DNA of 22,627 bases, taken from the IMG/VR virus record IMGVR_UViG_3300005935_000154, positions 1 to 22,627 of that record. One strand, 5' to 3'. The notes under the pieces were generated by a model that was not told where the DNA came from, did not search any database, and saw only the letters and a list, made by a program, of their open reading frames with translations. Made by a program: the position numbers and the translations under genes. Shown here one piece after another: positions 12,836-20,269 of the stretch. The stretch comes from a virus. Numbering within the stretch: the stretch's first letter is position 1; each line of letters opens with the position of its first letter.

Positions 12836-14407
12836 TTATTTATTTCCTTTATCTTCATCGTTAATTTTATCATCACCCTTGGGGCTATGTTCTCCTGGTG
12901 TTGAGGGTTTCTTGGGGTCACCACCGTCAGGTTTTGTATCATCTGAAACTCTGCCAATTGCTTTTTCTACTTCAATTAGAGAATCATTTTTAGTGCCAAG
13001 CAAGTAGTGTTTATTAGCCCATTCAGCACTGATTGGCAGTAAACCCATGGCTACTCTTGCTTCGTTGAATGTATATAGAGCCTTGCTCCATCCTGTCATA
13101 AAGTCTCGGCGTGAGGCCTCTGACTCTTCTAGTCCAGCCGACTTAAAGTCAAATCTCCAACCCTCAATCTTCATTCCTTTTTTAATAATTTCATTAGTTA
13201 TTTTTTGAGAGAGTAACTTCCTTAATTGAAAGATGTTGGTGATATAGAATGAGCGCCTTGCCTCTGCAGCTATAGCTCTATTGCTTCCCTCTGGAAATCC
13301 AATTAAATATAGTGGAACTCCATATTGACCAGCTACTTCTCTTACCCCAAAGTTCATAAGTTCCAGATAGGCCATGTCTTGTGGAGTTATCCCAAGCGGC
13401 TCTGCTTTAGCCCCCTTAAATGAAATCAGTGTTTTACCAGCGTTTTGCGGTCCTTGATAGTTCTTTTCCCAGTATGCTGACACGGCTTCTGCATCGGCTT
13501 CTGTAGAATCTTCTGGAAGTATCAATTGTAGGGGTGGACGCCCACCGTTTTTGAGAATATTAATATTGAAAGTAAGTGCTCTCATTAATAGTTGAAGAGA
13601 GGCCGTGTTATCTTCTAGTACAGCCCTACCATAAAGATCGGCTTTTCTATGTGGTCTGCGTGCCTGAAATATTTCATCTAACGAATAAGTTATTGGTTTA
13701 TTTTGTTGTGTCTTGCGTAGGTATCCAATTTTTTCTAATACACCCTTCTTTTTCTTAGCAGCATCAACAAGGATAGTCATTTTGGTTGGATCTAAGCCAT
13801 AAAGTGCAGCGACATCCATGTTTTTTTTCCTGGAGGAAGATTTGGTAGGGACCTTTTCCCAATAAAAATTTCCATAGCCAAGATAGTTTTCAATCGAGAC
13901 ACCAACTAAGGTTTCAATGGTGTCGTCTGGGTTAGGCATATCAAAGAACTTGATAAGTTTCTTGAGATCGCTTTTCTTACCTTTAGTACCATCCTCAGGT
14001 TTAATAACATAACCTCCACCAATAACGGCCTCTCTGATGCGAGACGCACTTTGGATGGAACCTGGGGAGTTACTAAACAGGGTCGTGAGGGTACTGTAGT
14101 TTTTACCAGACTCATATCTATTAGCCTGAAATTTTTCTTGTCCGTAGTTTCCAGTAGTGGAGACATACTGCCTGGCCTTACCAAATTTTCTATCAATAGC
14201 TTTTACCGTATCAGCAGCCCAATCTTTTTTGGCAGCAGTTAGAGCTTCGTTGACAGCTTTATTTACTTCTTTGTTATATTTTGTCTTCGCTGTTTGTTCA
14301 GCGCCTTTTTCAGTTTCACTTTTTGTACTTACTTTTGCAGCCGAAACTGCAGCTTTTACTTGTTCTGAATTTAGTACGGTTTTTTCAAGAAACTTTGGTA
14401 TTTTCAT
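12836..14407 (-). CDS. Phage portal protein
   Basis: This 523-residue protein is a phage portal of the HK97/PBSX-related type, the ring through which DNA enters the capsid. The N-terminal ~75 residues are alanine/lysine-rich and helical. The core includes FSNSPGSIQSASRIREAVIG, ENYLGYGNFYWEKV with PTKMTIL after it, the clip/stem region (LMRALTFNINILKNG), FGVREVAGQYGVPLYLIG, and the helical AEARRSFYITNIFQLRKLLS. A segment typical of these proteins follows (FMTGWSKALYTFNEARVAMG, then LLPI). The last ~45 residues are charged and Pro/Gly-rich, likely disordered. It is next to the large terminase in the usual packaging order. No ribosome binding site is clear before its ATG. The length and motifs indicate a complete protein. 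Confidence 0.93.
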   Translation of the reverse strand: MKIPKFLEKTVLNSEQVKAAVSAAKVSTKSETEKGAEQTAKTKYNKEVNKAVNEALTAAKKDWAADTVKAIDRKFGKARQYVSTTGNYGQEKFQANRYESGKNYSTLTTLFSNSPGSIQSASRIREAVIGGGYVIKPEDGTKGKKSDLKKLIKFFDMPNPDDTIETLVGVSIENYLGYGNFYWEKVPTKSSSRKKNMDVAALYGLDPTKMTILVDAAKKKKGVLEKIGYLRKTQQNKPITYSLDEIFQARRPHRKADLYGRAVLEDNTASLQLLMRALTFNINILKNGGRPPLQLILPEDSTEADAEAVSAYWEKNYQGPQNAGKTLISFKGAKAEPLGITPQDMAYLELMNFGVREVAGQYGVPLYLIGFPEGSNRAIAAEARRSFYITNIFQLRKLLSQKITNEIIKKGMKIEGWRFDFKSAGLEESEASRRDFMTGWSKALYTFNEARVAMGLLPISAEWANKHYLLGTKNDSLIEVEKAIGRVSDDTKPDGGDPKKPSTPGEHSPKGDDKINDEDKGNK

Positions 14408-14420
14408 AGTTATATATTAT

Positions 14421-14462
14421 TTTTAACAGTTTTTCTTAATAAAAACAAGCTTTCTGTTAAAA
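14421..14462 (-). repeat. 9-bp inverted repeat between terminase and portal genes
   Basis: TTTTAACAG (14421-14429) and CTGTTAAAA (14454-14462) form perfect 9-bp arms with a 24-base loop in the 77-base gap between the large terminase and portal genes. An inner GTTTTT/AAAAAC pair can extend the structure. It could be an operator, a weak terminator of terminase transcripts or a processing site. The surrounding sequence is very AT-rich, so chance cannot be excluded. Confidence 0.35.
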
Positions 14463-14484
14463 TTTCCTATTTTTAGTATACACG

Positions 14485-17400
14485 TTATGCACCCAAAAAT
14501 CCTCTCCCAGGCGTGCCCTGTCCAGCATGATAGCAAACACCTGCTACAGCATCACCCACATCCTTTCGCCCCTGGCGTGGGTGGTCAATTTTCATGCCCT
14601 TAACTTCCTCTAGTTGTTTGAGCTCCTCTGACAGTGGCTTGTAGTAATAGTAATCCAACCTATCATCTAGAATAGCTGCCTTTACTGTGTAGTATGCCTC
14701 TGGATTTCTATCAACTGAAAATGTTTCAGCTTTAAATCCAGCTGAGTTAAGCATTTGAATGCTGTCTACCGAATTATGAACAAATATGCCTGCCGATAAC
14801 CCAAAATTGTGATATTTTGGAACTTCAATATCATACACATCTTCATATCCATAGAATTTTACTGAAACAACTTTGTGATTGTTTTGTTTCTTATAATCTT
14901 TAAATCCTTTATAACCAAGTGATTGCAATCTTCTAATAACAAATAGATTATTCTTCAAATTTAACTTATTAACAACATCTTTTAAAAGATCGCACCCAAA
15001 ACAAGTTTTAAACAATAGTTCATTAGAAATATTTCTGTTGAAATGTGGTGATTTTTCTCCATAGTAAACTGGTCTGCTTGCCATTTTCTCTTGATATTCT
15101 TTATCATTATGCCATTTATTTGTGATAACTTGTTTAATCTTTTTAGCAATCTCTTTAGTGGGTGGTTTTAATAAGGCTGGCAAATTAAATTTCTTATTAC
15201 GCTCTCTCATTAATTGGGCTTGTTTTTCTCTTTCTCCTGGCATATTCCATCGAATTTCATTCAATTTTCTATGTAATTTAATATGTTCTTTAATATGAGA
15301 ATATTGAAGATTTGTTGGTCTATTGTCCTTGGAATTAAAATTTTTATGATGGGTAACATTATCTTTAGGTCTTTCACCATAAATATTTTTTGCTACCATA
15401 CTATGAGTCATTTCCCATTCATTTGTTTTAAGCTGTAAAATTTGTTCATATTTCTGGATGCCCCTACTTTTATTTTTTCTTTTATAATATTTTGTATATA
15501 AAGGCATTAAACTATCACCTGGTTTAAGATACATAACTTGTTTGTAAGTTCCATCTCTCATTAGCATTGGATGTTCTTTTGTTAAATATATTTTTTCTCC
15601 ATTATCTATTAAAATTTCATAAACAGGAGCTTTTGTTCCAGTTTGTCTTACTGGTTTACAAAATGCTGGTACTATTTCTTTTTTAGTTAAATCATATGAA
15701 TATATCCATGCACCATTTGTAATTTCATCTATTCTTTTATTTGTTCCATTTAAAAGTTTTACTCTGGTAGAACCAATTTCACTTTGCCACCCATCAAAAG
15801 TAATTTTATGAATGTTATATCCAAGGTCTCGAATTTTGTAGATGAGTTGTCTGATTTCTTCAAATTTAATTTCACGCTTAATGCCAGCCTCAATTCTTTG
15901 CATGTAGTCAATTTTAATCTTTGGTCGTTTCTCCATCTTGCCCTCTGTGCTTCTAACCTCAATCCAGCCATCAAATTTACCCATAGCAAACCCAGCGGCG
16001 TCTCCTTTACCCTCTCTATTAAGTCCAAGGTCAATATGAATAAAGCGCTTGTCTGAATCATAGTCTGGCTGGCTTGGTCTATTATGAAACCACTCGAAGA
16101 ACTCTCCAGTCTTTGGATTAATTGGATGTTTTCTATTGTAGTTTGCATTGGCATCAATAATGTTTGGAGTAGCAAAGAAGCTTTGAATAGCTTGTGAGGG
16201 TTGGGCACCATAATCCCGCATTGTTTTTTCGGGATTTTGCCTAAATTCATTCTCGTACTCGACTGGAATCATGGTGCCCTTAAAGGCGGGAAGATAGTTA
16301 CCTAAATCAAATTTGTCGCCACAGAACATTTCTTGTGGCATTGCCTCCCAAAGAGGTGTTCTTCTTTTATACACGAGTGGATTACTTCGTTCTTCTTCCC
16401 ATTTTTTTTCTGCAAAGTCATAAACATATTTTGGGGAAGTAATAATAAATAATTTACCTTTTGACAAAAAGCGAGAGCGGATACGTTTTTTAATCTGGTT
16501 GTAAGATTCTTCAGCATAGTCTTTGTCTTTGGTTAAAACATGGAAAGAGGCTTCATCAATAACAGCTCCAAAAATGTTATATCCCAATGGAGATTCTTCG
16601 TTAGAACCCAATGGAAGAATATAAATGCTCTTAGGAAATTTAAGCATTGATTTAATTCTTGGATTTGGTGGAAAAAAATTTTGGAACCATTGATTATTGT
16701 CAACACGATTCTTAATCTCACTAAAAACAACGTCCTTAGCTTGCGACAAAGATGTAGAAATATTAATGAAGGCGATCTTGGTACCTTTAGCGAAGTTAAA
16801 ACACCGTTGTGGGTCCTTTAAACAGAGGAGGCGATAGATAATATACACAATTGCCATTGAAGAAACATAACTATTGTGCGTAACAGTAAAATCCCCAAGT
16901 AGGTATAGGTTGTTTTTGTTTAATTCAAAGCCGTAATACTTACCCACCCCGACAGGTTCAACCCTGAATCCAGTTACTAGAACATTTTTCTTTTGTTTTC
17001 TCCTTGAACATTTCTTCCTTCTCAATTTGGTTGGTATTCCAGATAAGTTCCCGCTGATGGAGATTCTATAAGAGGTAAACTCTTTTCCATTACACTTAGT
17101 CTTTCTTTTCTTCATGTAGGCAGCAAAGCCCAGCGAACGACATAGGAATAAGATGTCTTCGCATAATCCTTTATTCTTATTAGAGAATTCTAGGGTGTTA
17201 CCCTGCTGATAGCCATCGCTGTCTATTAATCCTGCTAGTAACTGTAATCTAATTTCTCTTGAGTTTATCTTGTAAATGAAAGGAATGTGTTTGTTTCTCA
17301 GTAGGTCATACCTTCTAAATTTCTCTAACAAGACATTTCTACTCTTCTTTCCTAAGAGCGTACCTGTAGTAATAATGTAGGTTGGGCATGTCTTACCTTG

Positions 17401-18201
17401 GTTTTGGTTGATATTGACCGTCAGGTTTGATTTTTGGGCCTCCTCGTAAACTGCGTCTCTAATCTCTTTATCCTTGGTAGTTATTCCAATACTATGGCTA
17501 TTACCATCACCAAGCCAAATACCCAGAAAGTATGGGTCTATTTCTACTACCTTTTCTGGGAAGTCTACACCAACCCGCCATAGTTTCAATATTCCCTTCA
17601 TTTTCTTACTTAATTTGAGATAATCAGTGACTGAAATATTAACTACTTGACCAGCTAGGTGGTCTTTTCTGCCATTTTTAGCAATAATCCCCTTATTAGT
17701 TCTTTTTAGAGAGAGAATGTGAGAGGCGTTAGCGGTAAAGGGTTCCCCCTTGTTGGGAATTATCCTGTATAATTCTTCTTTTCCTGAGGTAGTTGATAAG
17801 ACTTTTCTTGGAGTACTGTCGTCCCCCATTAGCAAATCGTTGGGTTTGATATTCTCGACTACCTCTATCTTACCTGAGTATTTTAATACCCTAGTTCCCT
17901 TTGCAAGACATTTACCAGAACCAATACCAGCAATATATAAAATTTCTTCGTATTTGCCCAAGTTTTCAAATTCTTCAAATGTTTTATTGTTATCAAAAAT
18001 ATCTATGAGCAACTGCTTATTGTGTGGTCTTGGAGCATCTTGTTCGCTTACAAAGTTAGGATTTTCCAGGAACTCCTTCATTGTCACTGGACGATACTCG
18101 TACTTCGGGTTCTCTATCAGGAACTCCAGTGCCTCCATCTCCTTCGTTGAGGCGTTGTTCACGAACTTTTCGAATTGCGGTGAGAATAATAGATTTGTCA
18201 T
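14485..18201 (-). CDS. terL: Terminase large subunit with two in-frame inteins
   Basis: This 1238-residue precursor encodes the DNA-packaging motor. The ATPase has Walker A as GIGSGK/S, split by intein 1 between K97 and S444, and Walker B in GAVIDEAS (D549-E550). A SP-x-Y coupling segment lies near 589-592. The RNase H-like nuclease has D724 (IHIDLGLN), D803 (FDGWQ) and D1217 (DVGDAVAG). Intein 2 interrupts FDGWQ/SVDSIQ at residue 806. Without the inteins (98-443 and 807-1143) the protein is 555 residues, normal for TerL. The first 146 bases overlap the putative small terminase gene and no ribosome binding site precedes the start, so translational coupling is likely. Later in-frame ATGs (18141, 18081) are possible but lack better sites. 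Packaging would depend on both splicing events. Confidence 0.96.
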   Translation of the reverse strand: MTNLLFSPQFEKFVNNASTKEMEALEFLIENPKYEYRPVTMKEFLENPNFVSEQDAPRPHNKQLLIDIFDNNKTFEEFENLGKYEEILYIAGIGSGKCLAKGTRVLKYSGKIEVVENIKPNDLLMGDDSTPRKVLSTTSGKEELYRIIPNKGEPFTANASHILSLKRTNKGIIAKNGRKDHLAGQVVNISVTDYLKLSKKMKGILKLWRVGVDFPEKVVEIDPYFLGIWLGDGNSHSIGITTKDKEIRDAVYEEAQKSNLTVNINQNQGKTCPTYIITTGTLLGKKSRNVLLEKFRRYDLLRNKHIPFIYKINSREIRLQLLAGLIDSDGYQQGNTLEFSNKNKGLCEDILFLCRSLGFAAYMKKRKTKCNGKEFTSYRISISGNLSGIPTKLRRKKCSRRKQKKNVLVTGFRVEPVGVGKYYGFELNKNNLYLLGDFTVTHNSYVSSMAIVYIIYRLLCLKDPQRCFNFAKGTKIAFINISTSLSQAKDVVFSEIKNRVDNNQWFQNFFPPNPRIKSMLKFPKSIYILPLGSNEESPLGYNIFGAVIDEASFHVLTKDKDYAEESYNQIKKRIRSRFLSKGKLFIITSPKYVYDFAEKKWEEERSNPLVYKRRTPLWEAMPQEMFCGDKFDLGNYLPAFKGTMIPVEYENEFRQNPEKTMRDYGAQPSQAIQSFFATPNIIDANANYNRKHPINPKTGEFFEWFHNRPSQPDYDSDKRFIHIDLGLNREGKGDAAGFAMGKFDGWIEVRSTEGKMEKRPKIKIDYMQRIEAGIKREIKFEEIRQLIYKIRDLGYNIHKITFDGWQSEIGSTRVKLLNGTNKRIDEITNGAWIYSYDLTKKEIVPAFCKPVRQTGTKAPVYEILIDNGEKIYLTKEHPMLMRDGTYKQVMYLKPGDSLMPLYTKYYKRKNKSRGIQKYEQILQLKTNEWEMTHSMVAKNIYGERPKDNVTHHKNFNSKDNRPTNLQYSHIKEHIKLHRKLNEIRWNMPGEREKQAQLMRERNKKFNLPALLKPPTKEIAKKIKQVITNKWHNDKEYQEKMASRPVYYGEKSPHFNRNISNELLFKTCFGCDLLKDVVNKLNLKNNLFVIRRLQSLGYKGFKDYKKQNNHKVVSVKFYGYEDVYDIEVPKYHNFGLSAGIFVHNSVDSIQMLNSAGFKAETFSVDRNPEAYYTVKAAILDDRLDYYYYKPLSEELKQLEEVKGMKIDHPRQGRKDVGDAVAGVCYHAGQGTPGRGFLGA
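14773..15783 (-). mobile_element. Intein 2 in TerL nuclease domain, HNH endonuclease, Ser1-type
   Basis: Residues 807-1143 of TerL (337 aa) form an intein inserted between Gln806 and Ser1144 in the conserved FDGWQ-SVDSIQ nuclease motif. Splicing blocks are visible: N-terminal SEIGSTRVKLLNGT, block B TKEHPML with T874 and H877, block F VYDIEVPKYHNFGLSAG, and the terminal VHN with Asn1143 before Ser+1. The first residue aligns to Ser, not Cys. The embedded endonuclease is HNH-type (NVTHHKNFNSKDNRPTNLQ, H951-H952, N955, N964, H974). A basic linker and a helix-turn-helix-like segment near 1070-1100 follow. It differs from intein 1 in nuclease family. Boundaries are inferred from restoring the terminase motif and are close to certain. 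Confidence 0.9.
16873..17910 (-). mobile_element. Intein 1 in TerL Walker A, LAGLIDADG endonuclease
   Basis: Residues 98-443 of TerL (346 aa) form a class 1 intein placed in the ATPase P-loop between Lys97 and Ser444, so splicing restores GSGKS. Seen motifs are Cys98 in CLAKGTRVLKYSGK, block B TANASHILSL with H161, block F YYGFELNKNNLYLLGDF and the terminal VTHN (Asn443) before Ser+1. Two LAGLIDADG-type motifs, FLGIWLGDG (225-233) and LLAGLIDSDG (321-330), identify a dodecapeptide homing endonuclease. The key splicing residues are present, so it is probably active. Insertion in the P-loop means unspliced protein cannot hydrolyse ATP. Confidence 0.95.
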
Positions 18202-18736
18202 GTTCGTTTAATTTAGTTATAGCTGCAGAAAACTGAGCTATCTTAGCTTCTGCAGTTAAATTAATATTAAGATTTTCAGGGGACCTCACTCCCTCAACTT
18301 CCATAATTTTATTAATTACATTTAATGCCGTGTTAAGAAAACTATTTTTAACCGCTCCTCTGGCTGATGCGTAGTTGGAAACAGCTTGATTATATAAGTA
18401 GCCAAGCTTATCAAGTAATTCTCCTCTTTTGATGAGCATATCGTCATCAGTGGACATCAATTCTGTCTTAATATATTGTATGTCTCTAGTGATTATCCCG
18501 CGCGTACAAGCAATCTTAGTTGTTTGTTCCTCATCGCCTTTGCCTATTTTTATTCCTTTTTCCAAAATTAAAACAATTTGAGAAATGTTGTATCCCATCT
18601 GCATTAACTCACGAACTTTAACACGACGAAGGGCTGCCTTGTCTAAATTTTTAAAATCTACACTAGCCGCCACAGCATTAATATCTGCTGGATCTGGCAA
18701 TAATGAGCTAATGCTTGGACTACTTGATTTTGCCAT
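18056..18736 (-). CDS. Probable terminase small subunit
   Basis: This gene ends 146 bases inside terL, the usual place of the small terminase, which binds phage DNA and directs TerL to it. I prefer the ATG at 18734-18736 (226 aa); an in-frame TTG at 18754 would add six residues. Residues about 35-90 are helical and contain a possible helix-turn-helix (VRELMQMGYNISQIVLILEK, then RGIITRDIQYIKTEL). A long helical region follows (LLDKLGYLYNQAVSNYASAR), as in small-terminase oligomerisation domains. The last ~35 residues are Gly/Asp/Ser/Arg-rich and coincide with the overlap with terL. The call rests mainly on position and the helical plan; sequence similarity to a named family is not obvious to me. 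Confidence 0.65.
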   Translation of the reverse strand: MAKSSSPSISSLLPDPADINAVAASVDFKNLDKAALRRVKVRELMQMGYNISQIVLILEKGIKIGKGDEEQTTKIACTRGIITRDIQYIKTELMSTDDDMLIKRGELLDKLGYLYNQAVSNYASARGAVKNSFLNTALNVINKIMEVEGVRSPENLNINLTAEAKIAQFSAAITKLNEHDKSIILTAIRKVREQRLNEGDGGTGVPDREPEVRVSSSDNEGVPGKS

Positions 18737-19592
18737 CTTTAGATTTTTTTCCAATTTGTTCTGCGTTCTCTTCTGTCATTTTAGAATTGGCCAACAATCT
18801 TCTATTTACAGTTCTAGTTGCTTCCAATATTTCTGGACTTATTCCGTTGTCTTTGCACCATTCAAGCAACGAATTTATGTCTTTCGGGAAGCATCCGCCT
18901 CCGTACCCACGAAAGCCACCATGAAATACATTCCAGTACATTCTGCCCATTGGCGAACCAACCCATTTAGAGGCAACAGCTGCTTTCTTAACAATCTCAA
19001 AGTCTGCGTCAGCTGCCTCACATACATCATAAAAAAAGTTAGCGAAAATAACCATTAGAGCACCATGGAAATTGTTTACATACTTGGCTATCTCTGCTTC
19101 CTCAGCCCTCATGATTGCACCGTACGGACTTATCGGAAGCATATTCAAAACTTCAGTGGCGTGCTTATAGCTCTTGGTTGTGTAGCCAATAAGCTGTCTG
19201 TCTGGATTGATGAAGTCTTGCCAATTAGTTTTGGCACTTAAAAATTCTGGGTTAAATAAAAGGTAAAGAAATGGATAATATTCTTGAAGCTTAGCTGTTG
19301 TTCCAGGAAGAATTGTGGATTTAATTATTACTATTTTCTCACCTTGTATTTTGTCTAGTACTTCTAGAATAGGTTTTATACTAGGTTTATTTGTTCCCCA
19401 ATTAAATGGTGTTGGGACTGCAATAAATATGTATTTTGCTTCTGTGTTTATTTCTTCCCAGGTGTGTGTTTTATTTTTTAGTGACAATCCCATTACTGGA
19501 TAGCCCCTCTCTTTAAAGTATCTGTAGATTGGACCACCAACCATTCCTTGATGTCCAATTATTGCTACTGTTGGTTTAGTTTTAGAGATCAT
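18720..19592 (-). CDS. Nucleotide-sugar 6-dehydrogenase lacking the C-terminal domain
   Basis: This 290-residue protein belongs to the UDP-glucose/GDP-mannose dehydrogenase family, which oxidises the sugar C6 alcohol to a carboxylate with NAD. Seen are the Rossmann start VAIIGHQGMVGG (9-20), IFIAVPTPF (55-63), IIKSTILPGTT (89-99), NPEFLSAKTNWQDFINPDR (114-132), the AKYVNN helix with K170 and N174, and GYGGGCFPKD with catalytic Cys C234. Family members are normally about 400-450 residues. Here the chain stops about 55 residues after the Cys motif, so the C-terminal nucleotide-sugar-binding domain is missing. The preferred ATG is at 19590-19592, with AAGG five to six bases upstream; the ATG at 19604 is too close to its GGGAG. 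It overlaps the downstream small-terminase gene and ends in TAG. Confidence 0.88.
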   Translation of the reverse strand: MISKTKPTVAIIGHQGMVGGPIYRYFKERGYPVMGLSLKNKTHTWEEINTEAKYIFIAVPTPFNWGTNKPSIKPILEVLDKIQGEKIVIIKSTILPGTTAKLQEYYPFLYLLFNPEFLSAKTNWQDFINPDRQLIGYTTKSYKHATEVLNMLPISPYGAIMRAEEAEIAKYVNNFHGALMVIFANFFYDVCEAADADFEIVKKAAVASKWVGSPMGRMYWNVFHGGFRGYGGGCFPKDINSLLEWCKDNGISPEILEATRTVNRRLLANSKMTEENAEQIGKKSKDGKIK

Positions 19593-19914
19593 CTTGACCT
19601 TCATTCTCCCTAACGAAGTTCATTAGTTTCGCCAGTAATTTAATATCTATTACTGCCAGGGCAGTTTTCTTGAAATGTTGCCTTATTATAAGGATTGGTT
19701 CATCTCCACTTTCATCACAATATTTATCCTTAACTTCATTATACAACGTCAAGGCATTAGATCTTTTGCGTCTTTTTGTATCAATTTTGAAATGGGGAAA
19801 GTCTTCAATCCAAACGTCTGGAGCGGATTCAGAGAAGTTTGCTCCTCTACTTATTCGCTTGCCTCCGAGTATCTCGGCAGCATCATATTCTAGATTCTTC
19901 CATGATTTACTCAT
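19582..19914 (-). CDS. PD-(D/E)XK nuclease-like protein, possibly Holliday-junction resolvase-like
   Basis: This 110-residue protein has the size and order of a minimal PD-(D/E)XK nuclease domain: an N-terminal helix with E9 (SWKNLEYDAAEILGG), a glycine/arginine loop (GKRISRGANFSES), PDVWIEDFPHFKIDTKRRKR with D33, D45 and K47 in the D...D-x-K pattern, a helix, and a strand EPILIIRQ. Such small domains include phage resolvase-like and VRR-type nucleases acting on branched or replicating DNA. It is next to the tRNA cluster on one side and the dehydrogenase on the other, with an 11-base overlap to the latter. The fold call is moderately firm; the substrate is inferred only. Confidence 0.65.
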   Translation of the reverse strand: MSKSWKNLEYDAAEILGGKRISRGANFSESAPDVWIEDFPHFKIDTKRRKRSNALTLYNEVKDKYCDESGDEPILIIRQHFKKTALAVIDIKLLAKLMNFVRENEGQDDL

Positions 19915-19938
19915 AATTTTCCTTTTCTTAATAATCTT

Positions 19939-20093
19939 TGGTACACCTATTAGGACTCGAACCTAAGTTTCCCGCTGATGTTCTTATTATGAGATCGGTG
20001 ATCTCATAATTTTATCATCAAGTGCTCATAAGTGCTCTAGGGAGCTTGTCCTAGCGCTAGAGCGAGGCGTCCTGACCACTGGACGACAGGCGT
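19939..20093 (-). tRNA. Expanded tRNA-like element with insert in anticodon arm
   Basis: Read on the minus strand, 20093-20087 ACGCCTG pairs fully with 19949-19943 TAGGTGT (two wobbles). Next are a D arm (GTCC-AGTGGTCA-GGAC, containing the G18G19 pair) and, at the 3' side, a perfect T arm (TTAGG-TTCGAGT-CCTAA), a discriminator A and an encoded CCA (19941-19939). Between the D and T arms are about 102 bases where a tRNA has about 23. CTCGCT (20066-20061) can pair with AGCGGG (19976-19971), leaving a 4-base variable region AAAC. Inside this helix is an 84-base segment with an imperfect CTAGG/CCTAG hairpin, a GAGCACTT direct repeat and an 11-bp hairpin (arms 19986-19996 and 20000-20010). No anticodon can be assigned safely. 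It may be an intron-bearing tRNA, a tRNA with inserted hairpins or a tRNA-like RNA. Confidence 0.6.
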
Positions 20094-20198
20094 GTTATTG
20101 CTCAGCAACCATGCTTGTCAGTTTAGGTTACTCAGCTTACTCCCATCTTAAAAGGTATTAGCCTCACTGGACGCTCTTTCGAGGTAGGGACCAGTTTG
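20094..20198 (-). ncRNA. Structured interval between tRNA-like element and tRNA-Gly
   Basis: This 105-base interval holds no open frame that I support. On the minus strand it can form a near-continuous 11-bp hairpin (arms 20136-20126 and 20110-20100, one mismatch and one G-U). A second hairpin is ACTGG/CCAGT (20195-20191 with 20170-20166) enclosing CTC-GAAA-GAG, a GNRA tetraloop stem. It has no T-loop motif, so it is not a standard tRNA. It could be tRNA spacer RNA, a degenerate tRNA or part of a larger structured RNA. Confidence 0.35.
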
Positions 20199-20269
20199 AG
20201 CGATTACTCGGACTCGAACCGAGGAAATCTCCTTGGAAGGGAGAGAGTTTGCCACTAACTTATAATCGC
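20199..20269 (-). tRNA. tRNA-Gly(UCC)
   Basis: All arms pair on the minus strand. The acceptor GCGATTA pairs with TAATCGC, the D arm is AGTT-AGTGGCA-AACT, and the anticodon arm TCTCC-CTTCCAA-GGAGA has TCC at positions 34-36 (plus-strand bases 20235-20237). The variable region is TTTC, and the T arm CTCGG-TTCGAGT-CCGAG is perfect. The discriminator is U, usual for bacterial glycine tRNA. CCA is not encoded. Length is 71 bases. It reads GGA and GGG codons. Confidence 0.93.

Noticed and set aside
15759-16250. Minus-strand 163-codon frame inside terL
   Set aside because: It is an out-of-frame shadow of the terminase nuclease domain, whose conserved Asp motifs are in the terL frame.
20051-20067. 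Amber-suppressor anticodon CUA in the expanded tRNA-like element
   Set aside because: CTCTAGC can be read as a loop with CTA, but the flanking stem has a mismatch and the loop would be eight bases. TAG is used as a normal stop by four genes here, and no conserved gene is interrupted by TAG, so recoding is not supported.
19939-20093. Group I intron or tmRNA
   Set aside because: The extra segment of about 79 bases is much too short for a group I intron with its conserved core. A tmRNA would lack the standard D arm seen here and would need a tag-coding frame.
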